Assembly (NCBI GenBank): GCA_034658975.1
Contig: JAYEGJ010000072.1
Location: forward strand, 1-11,028
Reading direction: 5' to 3'
Length of the DNA: 11,028 nucleotides
DNA from: SZUA-217 sp034658975
GTDB taxonomy: Bacteria; Actinomycetota; Acidimicrobiia; Spongiisociales; ZC4RG35
The translations under genes were made by a program, and so were the position numbers. Each line of letters starts with the position of its first letter. Position 1 is the first letter of the stretch. Below the pieces are notes generated by a model. The model did not search any database, was not told the DNA's origin, and saw only the letters and a list, made by a program, of their open reading frames with translations. Of the stretch, positions 6,019-11,028 are shown one piece after another.

Positions 6019-6273
6019 ATGTTTTCAGTTTTGATCGCCGATTCGGACGGCCTTGGGCACATGTGGGGCTGGGGCGGAGGAATGTTGTTGGGATGGGTGT
6101 TCATGACGCTCCTCCTGGCCGTCGCCGGTTGGCTCGTCTACACGCTCGCCAGGGGTGCGGAGTCGCCAAGTCGTCGGAATGAGAGTTCTGCCCTCGACGT
6201 TCTCGACACTCGCTACGCGCGTGGCGAGATCGAACGCGAGGAATACCTCGAGAGGAGGGCAGATCTTGAGTGA
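6019..6273 (+). CDS. SHOCT-domain small membrane protein
   Basis: An 84-aa protein. The N-terminus has a Met/Trp/Gly/His cluster (GHMWGWGGGM), followed by one membrane helix at about 22-43 (LLGWVFMTLLLAVAGWLVYT). A C-terminal SHOCT motif at about 57-84 (SALDVLDTRYARGEIEREEY, then LERRADLE) is a short helical hairpin found at the ends of many small membrane proteins. The role is unknown; genes of this type are often next to copper and heavy-metal efflux genes, and the Met/His cluster could touch metal (inference). The ATG at 6019 has GAGG at 6007-6010, 8 nt away; an internal ATG at 6061 is an alternative. It is the first gene after the MerR-type promoter. Its 3' end contains the SD of the next gene and overlaps it by 8 nt, implying coupled translation. 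Confidence 0.8.
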   Translation: MFSVLIADSDGLGHMWGWGGGMLLGWVFMTLLLAVAGWLVYTLARGAESPSRRNESSALDVLDTRYARGEIEREEYLERRADLE

Positions 6274-8344
6274 TGACCACGCAGCACACGGCGACATGAC
6301 AGAGCACGGCACTCTCACGACCGCCGAATCAGACATGCACGAGCACCATCCCGCCGAGCACGAGGGCCACGACAAGCACGCCGGTCACAGCGTGGCGATG
6401 TTCCGGGATCGGTTCTGGCTGACCCTCGTCCTGACGATCCCTGTCTTCTTCTTCAGCGAGACGATCCAAGGCTGGTTCGGTTACAGCGCTCCCATTTTTC
6501 CCGGCTCGGAGTGGGTGTCTCCAGTCCTCGGAACCTTCATCTTCTTCTACGGCGGATCGCCTTTCTTGAAGGGTGCCGTCCAGGAAGCAAGACTTCGACA
6601 GCCGGGGATGATGCTTCTGATCGGGATGGCGATCTCAGTCGCCTTCATCGCGTCTTGGGCGACGACTGTTGGCTCATTCGACCTCGAGTTCTGGTGGGAG
6701 TTGGCGGCGCTGATCACCATCATGCTCCTGGGGCATTGGATGGAGATGCGTGCCATTGGACAGGCTCGAGGAGCACTCGACGCTCTCGCCGCCCTGTTGC
6801 CTGACGAGGCCGAACGAATCGTCGGAGACTCCACCGAGATCGTCCCGCTGTCGAGCCTGGGTATCGGTGATCTGGTGTTGGTGCGACCCGGCGGACGGAT
6901 CCCTGCCGATGGGCGGATTGTGGATGGTTTCTCCGAAATCGACATGTCGATGGTCACCGGCGAATCGAATCCAGTCTCGATGAGTCCCGGCGATCGGGTT
7001 GTCGCCGGCACGGTGGCGACCGATTCTGCGATTCGAGTCGATGTCGAGGCCGTTGGTCAAGACACCGCATTGGCGGGGATTCATCGCCTGGTCGAACAGG
7101 CCCAAGCATCCGGATCACGTGCCCAGGCCCTAGCGGACAGGGCTGCCGGCTTCCTCTTCTTTGTCGCCGTGGGCTCTGCTGTGCTGACGCTCGTCGTCTG
7201 GTCGATCGTCGGTCAGCCGGATCAAGCGATCGTGCGCACGGTCGCCGTGCTGGTCATCGCCTGTCCCCACGCCCTCGGTTTGGCCATTCCATTGGTCGTC
7301 TCTATCTCGACGGGAGTGGCGGCTCGAAACGGGATTCTCGTCAAGGACAGGCTGGCGCTGGAGCAGATGCGCAACGTCGATGTCGTCCTCTTCGACAAGA
7401 CCGGCACCCTCACCAAAGGCAGCCATCGGGTTCACGACGTCTATGCCATTGACGGTGACGACGATCGGTTGATCGCCCTCGCCGCTGCGGTAGAGGCTGA
7501 CTCGGAGCATCCCCTGGGACGGGCGATCGTGGATGCCGCCGGCGGGCTTGATGTCCCTGCGGCAACCGGCTTTCGGGCCATGGCCGGACTTGGTGTCGAA
7601 GCCGCCGTGGGTGCGATGAGAGCAGCCGTGGGCGGTCCCCGTCTGCTGGCTGATCGGGGCGTTTCGGTTCAGGGGGAGACTCAATCGGCAGTGGCACCAT
7701 GGGAGGCGCGAGGGTCGGCCATCCTCTACGTGCTCGTCGATGGCCTGATTGTTGGTGCCATTGGGTTGGAGGACGAGATTCGTGAGGAGTCGTATGAAGC
7801 CGTACGGGAGTTGAAGCGACAGGGCGTGTCGGTCGCCTTGGTCACTGGTGACGCCAGACAGGTAGCCATCGGAGTGGGTGAGGAGCTCGGCATCGACGAG
7901 GTATTCGCCGAAGTGCCTCCAGAAGAAAAGCACTCAAAGGTTTCCGCCCTCCAAGAGCGTGGCCTGATCGTGGCGATGGTCGGAGATGGTGTAAACGATG
8001 CGCCCGCCCTTGCCCAAGCCGACGTCGGAATTGCAATAGGCGCCGGGACCGACGTTGCCATTGAATCGGCCGGTGTGGTCCTCGTGTCCGACGATCCGCG
8101 TGGAGTTGTCGCGGCACGCCGGCTCTCCAAGGCCGGCTACCGGAAGATGCTGCAGAACCTCTTCTGGGCGGCCGGGTACAACGTGGCCGCGATCCCGCTG
8201 GCTGCGGGAGTGCTCGCATGGGCCGGTATCGTGCTGGGTCCGGCCGTTGGTGCTGCTTTGATGAGCGCCTCTACCGTGATCGTCGCCATCAATGCCCAGA
8301 CGCTGAGAACACTCGAATTGAACCCCACTTCTTTCGACCGATGA
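6266..8344 (+). CDS. copB: CopB-type P1B heavy-metal-transporting ATPase
   Basis: A 692-aa P-type ATPase that would export copper (or silver) from the cytoplasm using ATP. The N-terminus has no HMA domain but a His-rich tail (MHEHHPAEHEGHDKHAGHS), a hallmark of the CopB branch. Landmarks in order: TGES at 231-234 (actuator), the membrane metal site Cys333-Pro-His335 (CPH, the P1B-3/CopB signature, not the CPC of CopA), the phosphorylation site D377KTGT, the nucleotide-binding His415 in SEHPLG, and GDGVND at 573-578, all intact. The start is taken as TTG at 6266 because AGGAGGG at 6253-6259 lies 6 nt upstream; the frame extends further up, but that part overlaps the SHOCT gene. TTGAGTGA joins the two genes. 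Whether Cu+, Cu2+ or Ag+ is preferred cannot be read here. Confidence 0.93.
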   Translation: MSDDHAAHGDMTEHGTLTTAESDMHEHHPAEHEGHDKHAGHSVAMFRDRFWLTLVLTIPVFFFSETIQGWFGYSAPIFPGSEWVSPVLGTFIFFYGGSPFLKGAVQEARLRQPGMMLLIGMAISVAFIASWATTVGSFDLEFWWELAALITIMLLGHWMEMRAIGQARGALDALAALLPDEAERIVGDSTEIVPLSSLGIGDLVLVRPGGRIPADGRIVDGFSEIDMSMVTGESNPVSMSPGDRVVAGTVATDSAIRVDVEAVGQDTALAGIHRLVEQAQASGSRAQALADRAAGFLFFVAVGSAVLTLVVWSIVGQPDQAIVRTVAVLVIACPHALGLAIPLVVSISTGVAARNGILVKDRLALEQMRNVDVVLFDKTGTLTKGSHRVHDVYAIDGDDDRLIALAAAVEADSEHPLGRAIVDAAGGLDVPAATGFRAMAGLGVEAAVGAMRAAVGGPRLLADRGVSVQGETQSAVAPWEARGSAILYVLVDGLIVGAIGLEDEIREESYEAVRELKRQGVSVALVTGDARQVAIGVGEELGIDEVFAEVPPEEKHSKVSALQERGLIVAMVGDGVNDAPALAQADVGIAIGAGTDVAIESAGVVLVSDDPRGVVAARRLSKAGYRKMLQNLFWAAGYNVAAIPLAAGVLAWAGIVLGPAVGAALMSASTVIVAINAQTLRTLELNPTSFDR

Positions 8345-8367
8345 ATGGCCGCAGAAAGGATCATTCA

Positions 8368-8763
8368 ATGAGAGTGTGGCGCATCACAGCGATCGCGCTG
8401 GCTGTCGTCGTCTCGGCATGTGGATCATCTTCGGCCGTTGACGGACCCGACATTCCGGTCCAAGACGCCGACTTGGTGGCTGCCGGTGATGTCCTGTACC
8501 AGGCGAACTGTGCATCCTGTCATGGTGCAGACCTAAGGGGCACCGACCTGGGCCCGTCCCATCTGTCGATCGTCTACGAGCCCGGTCATCATGGCGACAT
8601 AGCGATCGACTTCGCCATCCGCTTCGGGAGCCCATCCCATCACTGGCCTTTCGGCGACATGGCTCCCGTAGAAGGGCTGAGCGACGACGACATCGAGGCG
8701 GTCATCGCATTCATCAGGGAGAGCCAAAGGCTCAACGGGTTCGAGCCCTACCCGCCGGACTAG
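8368..8763 (+). CDS. Class I c-type cytochrome lipoprotein
   Basis: A 131-aa exported haem protein. A short signal peptide ends in VVSAC with the lipid-bearing cysteine at 18, so it should be anchored to the outer face of the membrane. One haem c site, CASCH at 48-52, is followed by GADLRGTDLGPSHL; the likely sixth ligand is Met98 in FGDMAP. The helix LSDDDIEAVIAFIRESQR closes the fold, as in single-domain cytochromes c. It would carry electrons outside the membrane. AGAAAGGA at 8353-8360 sets the ATG at 8368; another in-frame ATG at 8341 overlaps the ATPase stop but has no SD. The gap after copB is only 23 nt, so it is probably in the copper operon. That suggests a redox partner for the cupredoxin or for copper oxidation (inference). 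Confidence 0.85.
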   Translation: MRVWRITAIALAVVVSACGSSSAVDGPDIPVQDADLVAAGDVLYQANCASCHGADLRGTDLGPSHLSIVYEPGHHGDIAIDFAIRFGSPSHHWPFGDMAPVEGLSDDDIEAVIAFIRESQRLNGFEPYPPD

Positions 8764-8787
8764 GACAAGGCGGCATCAGAGTCTGCG

Positions 8788-8793
8788 TAGGGT
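8788..8793 (+). promoter_or_regulatory. -10 box (TAGGGT) of a probable leaderless promoter for the cupin gene
   Basis: TANNNT hexamer 6 nt before the ATG at 8800, with no Shine-Dalgarno. AGGACA at 8762-8767 resembles a -35 but would give a long 20-nt spacer. Confidence 0.45.
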
Positions 8794-8799
8794 CGTCGC

Positions 8800-9273
8800 A
8801 TGGAGAACATCTATGCAATTGACTGGGACGGCACTCAGGAACAACCCGGGTACGAGTGGCATCGGATCCGGCTGGCGCGCCGTTTAGACGGCGAGATGCT
8901 GGGAGGCAGCATCTATGTCATGGGACCGGGGCAGAAGAGCTTCCCCTATCACTATCACCACGCCAACGAGGAGATGCTGATCGTCCTCGAAGGCAATGTC
9001 GTGGTCCGGACCCCGGAGGGGGAGGAGGATGCCGGTCCCGGCGACTCACTTATTTTTCGCAAAGGCCCATCCGGGGCACATCAGGTCATCAACCGTTCCG
9101 ATGAAGAGGCACGGATCCTGATGATGTCGACAATGGTGGAGCCCGAGATCGCCGAATACCCGGACTCGGGTCATATCGGGGTGTTTGCGGGTGCGCCTCC
9201 GGGGGCGGGGAGCCGGTTCGAGCTCTCCAAGTTTGTCGACGGGTCGGCGGAGGTCGAGTACTTCGACAGCTAG
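8800..9273 (+). CDS. Single-domain cupin protein
   Basis: A 157-aa soluble protein with one conserved beta-barrel cupin (Cupin_2-like) domain. Motif 1 is PYHYHHANEEMLIVLEG, with probable metal ligands His51, His53 and Glu58. Motif 2 is PGDSLIFRKGPSGAHQVIN (about 80-98), with His94 as the fourth ligand. All four ligands are present, so it should bind a divalent metal. The family includes enzymes and small-molecule binding proteins, and nothing here fixes the substrate. The N-terminus (MENIYAIDWDGTQEQPGYEW) and the SGHIGVFAGAPPGAGSRFEL tail add to the core. It starts 36 nt after the cytochrome stop, but a TANNNT box next to its ATG and lack of an SD suggest separate transcription, so it need not belong to the copper set. 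Confidence 0.85.
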   Translation: MENIYAIDWDGTQEQPGYEWHRIRLARRLDGEMLGGSIYVMGPGQKSFPYHYHHANEEMLIVLEGNVVVRTPEGEEDAGPGDSLIFRKGPSGAHQVINRSDEEARILMMSTMVEPEIAEYPDSGHIGVFAGAPPGAGSRFELSKFVDGSAEVEYFDS

Positions 9274-9495
9274 CTCGTAACCCCTGCCGCCATGCGCCAG
9301 CCGTGATCGTCGAGTTCGTCAGTCTGGGCGGCCTCGAGAACGGAGGCTGACTGCTCCCTGCTCAGATCATCGACCCTGGTGGAGGAAGATGCTCGCCTCC
9401 TTCTTGACCGAGCCTCCCAGAGCGATGATGTGCTCGATGGCGTCGTCGAGGTCGCTCGCATCGATCACCGTGCACCGCAGAGTCCCGATTCCCAT
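9270..9495 (-). pseudogene. Possible frameshifted small minus-strand gene
   Basis: The ATG at 9493-9495 opens 42 codons (MGIGTLRCTVIDASDLDDAI, EHIIALGGSVKKEASIFLHQ, GR) ending at TGA 9367-9369. In another minus frame the neighbouring stretch DDLSREQSASVLEAAQTDEL, DDHGWRMAAGVTS runs to TAG at 9270-9272. Both halves look protein-like, and a single frame change near 9370-9380 would join them into about 75 residues. On the minus strand TATTGT lies 6 nt before the ATG, so a leaderless start is plausible. It diverges from the HNH gene. The family is not recognised; the first half recalls VOC-type helices only loosely. Spurious openness in GC-rich DNA is the alternative. Confidence 0.3.
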
Positions 9496-9554
9496 GGGCG
9501 GACAATATCCAAGAAAGCCGAATCAACCCTCTGGAATCTGTCCTTGGGCTCCCG

Positions 9555-9560
9555 TATCAT
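9555..9560 (+). promoter_or_regulatory. -10 box (TATCAT) of a probable leaderless promoter for the DUF222-HNH gene
   Basis: TANNNT hexamer 7 nt before the ATG at 9568, with no Shine-Dalgarno. It supports 9568, not the in-frame ATG at 9379, as the true start. Confidence 0.5.
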
Positions 9561-9567
9561 CGAACGT

Positions 9568-10872
9568 ATGTTCGCTAATGAGGTGGATTTCGAGGTCTTG
9601 ACGACCGAGGGCGAGGAGTCGCCCGAGCCGGATCGTCATCTGCTGCCTGCGGATTTGGAGTCGATTCCTCCGGGTCCTTTCCTGGCGGCGATCCTTTTTG
9701 CCGTGGATCGGTCTCGGCTGAATGGATACGACCTGGTCCGTGTCCTTGGCGCCGATGCCCGCATGGAGGCTTGTTTCGCCTCTCTGAAGCTGGAATCGGT
9801 AACCGAAGTCGCTCGGACTCCGGCCTGCACGCCCGACGGAGACGTTGAGCGTGACGCCAATCAGGCCGAGTTCGCCGATGTTGAGATTGCCGCTGAACTG
9901 AATCTGACGCGAAGGTCGGCGGACGTGCTGATTGGGTTGGCGGCTCAGGTCAAGAGCCGCCATCCGCAGGTGTGGGGACTTCTCCATGCCGGGGATATCG
10001 ATGTCCCCAGAGCCCGGGCGATTGTGGATTCGGTTTCGCACCTTCCCATGGGCCCGGCCAACGAAATCGTGGACCGGGTCGTCGAGGGCGCCCCCGGGCT
10101 GACAACCGGTCAACTGAAGGCGCGCATGCGCAGGCTGTGTTTGGAGGTCGATCCTGAGGACGCCAAGAAGCGGTATGAGGAAGCGTTGACTGAGCGTCGC
10201 GTTGAAACCCCTCAGAATCCCGACGGAACCGCCAACCTGTTCGCCTACAACCTCGAGCCACATGTGGTTGCGGGCATTGCAGGGATGCTGCACGAGACCG
10301 CCAAGAGCCTCCGATCAGAAGACGAGGTGCGGACGATGGATCAGTTACGTGCCGACATTCTGGTCGACGTTCTTCTCGGCAACGGAGCGGTTGACCTTCG
10401 TCAGGCCTCGATCTTGGTCACCGTGAACGGCCAGACTCTGGATGGAACCACTGTTCGCGCCGCCGAAATTGCAGGCATGGGGCCGGTCATTCCAGAGGTC
10501 GTTAGCCAGATGCTCGATTCCTGCGCCGACGCCGAGCATCAGTATGTCGTGATCGACGACACGGGCGACGTGACGGGGTCAGGAGTTATCCGGCGTCGTC
10601 CCAACAGGGCGCAGCGGCGCCGGATCCAGTCCCGCAATCCGACCTGCACGGCTCCCGGATGCCGCATGCCGGCCAAGGACTGCGACATCGACCACACCGT
10701 CGCCTACTCAGAAGGCGGACCGACCACCGACTGCAACCTGGCACCGCTGTGCCGCTACCACCACCGGGCCAAACACCTCGCGCCCTGGAAGGTGGAGAAG
10801 ATGCCCGACGGAACCTTCCTGTGGACCAGCAAACACGGTCACACCTACATCACCTCAGGACGATCTCCCTAG
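9568..10872 (+). CDS. DUF222 domain-containing HNH endonuclease (13E12-type)
   Basis: A 434-aa protein of the DUF222 plus HNH family, common and often multicopy in Actinobacteria. The N-terminal DUF222 region spans about residues 35-340, with conserved parts such as RSADVLIGLAAQV (117-129), LHAGDIDVPRARAIVDSV (139-156) and the RADILVDVLLG segment (261-271). The C-terminal HNH nuclease starts at about 355: Cys360 and Cys365, the DIDH motif with His376, Asn390, Cys395 and His399, followed by KHLAPWKV. The cysteines suggest a structural zinc. Predicted to cut DNA; the biological role of the family is unclear, and mobile or repeat-associated behaviour has been proposed. The frame is open up to 9379, but residues before 9568 look unlike the family and overlap a minus-strand candidate, and a TATCAT box precedes 9568, so I chose this start. 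All nuclease residues are intact. Confidence 0.9.
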   Translation: MFANEVDFEVLTTEGEESPEPDRHLLPADLESIPPGPFLAAILFAVDRSRLNGYDLVRVLGADARMEACFASLKLESVTEVARTPACTPDGDVERDANQAEFADVEIAAELNLTRRSADVLIGLAAQVKSRHPQVWGLLHAGDIDVPRARAIVDSVSHLPMGPANEIVDRVVEGAPGLTTGQLKARMRRLCLEVDPEDAKKRYEEALTERRVETPQNPDGTANLFAYNLEPHVVAGIAGMLHETAKSLRSEDEVRTMDQLRADILVDVLLGNGAVDLRQASILVTVNGQTLDGTTVRAAEIAGMGPVIPEVVSQMLDSCADAEHQYVVIDDTGDVTGSGVIRRRPNRAQRRRIQSRNPTCTAPGCRMPAKDCDIDHTVAYSEGGPTTDCNLAPLCRYHHRAKHLAPWKVEKMPDGTFLWTSKHGHTYITSGRSP

Positions 10873-11028
10873 ACGCCATTCGATCCTCGTGACCACCCAA
10901 TGCCAACACGCCGATGAAGTCCGGTTCCCCCGATCACCTCATCTCCCAGGAAGACTCCGAACACGCTCTCGACGCGATCAGGGAGGAGGTTTACTCGACC
11001 TCCACCAACTCGCCGGATGTCAGATCAA
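10873..11028. other. Right edge, ambiguous partial reading frames
   Basis: On the plus strand a frame from the ATG at 10913 stays open to the edge (begins MKSGSPDHLISQEDSEHALD) but has no SD and no TANNNT box at leaderless spacing. On the minus strand DLTSGELVEVE ends in TAA at 10991-10993 and could be the tail of a gene entering from the right. Both are too short to decide. No terminator hairpin was found after 10872. Confidence 0.25.

Noticed and set aside
7130..7933. 267-codon minus-strand frame opposite copB
   Set aside because: It lies entirely within the ATPase catalytic region and its translation has no recognisable domain or start signal.
9379..9567. N-terminal extension of the HNH protein back to 9379
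   Set aside because: The 63 extra residues do not resemble the family, no SD or TANNNT box precedes 9379, and TATCAT supports 9568.
9523..10293. 256-codon minus-strand frame opposite the DUF222 region
   Set aside because: Shadow of the DUF222 coding strand; no SD or leaderless box, and an Arg/Gln-rich composition typical of antisense frames.

Overview
The window looks like chromosomal DNA from a GC-rich actinobacterium, possibly an uncultured Acidimicrobiia-like lineage (inference). The grounds are the GC-rich codon use, a DUF222/HNH ('13E12-type') protein, an ECF sigma factor paired with a single-pass membrane protein, and several genes whose start codon lies 6-7 nt after a TANNNT -10 box with no Shine-Dalgarno, as expected of leaderless actinobacterial transcripts. 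I saw no rRNA, tRNA, CRISPR array, insertion sequence or origin.

Left part (1-3344, plus strand): the C-terminal three quarters of an acyl-CoA synthetase enters from outside the window and is followed by a 51-nt hairpin. Next is an ECF sigma factor gene overlapping a gene for a membrane protein with a large extracytoplasmic domain, probably its regulatory partner. A DUF1801 (YdhG-like) protein with a probable leaderless GTG start follows.

Middle part (3337-5182, minus strand): an intact membrane-anchored alpha/beta hydrolase, a 60-aa single-pass membrane protein, and then decay. A HEAT-repeat gene is broken by in-frame stops. Beyond it lies a 117-bp, about 94% identical second copy of the hydrolase 3' end, which finishes against the stop codon of the DUF1801 gene. 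This looks like an old segmental duplication followed by deletion.

Copper part (5322-8763, plus strand): a cupredoxin-like lipoprotein with His/Asp/Glu-rich segments comes first. Then a promoter with a 20-nt spacer carrying a near-perfect dyad of the CueR/MerR type drives SHOCT membrane protein, CopB-type (CPH) P1B ATPase and c-type cytochrome lipoprotein. The three genes are tightly packed and probably co-transcribed. Together they read as a copper response module: a metal-induced promoter, an efflux pump with a His-rich tail, and two surface-tethered redox/copper proteins. The regulator is not in the window.

Right part (8788-11028): a leaderless single-domain cupin, then a 294-bp gap holding a possible frameshifted minus-strand small gene, then a leaderless DUF222-HNH protein. 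The last 156 bases hold only ambiguous ends of reading frames.
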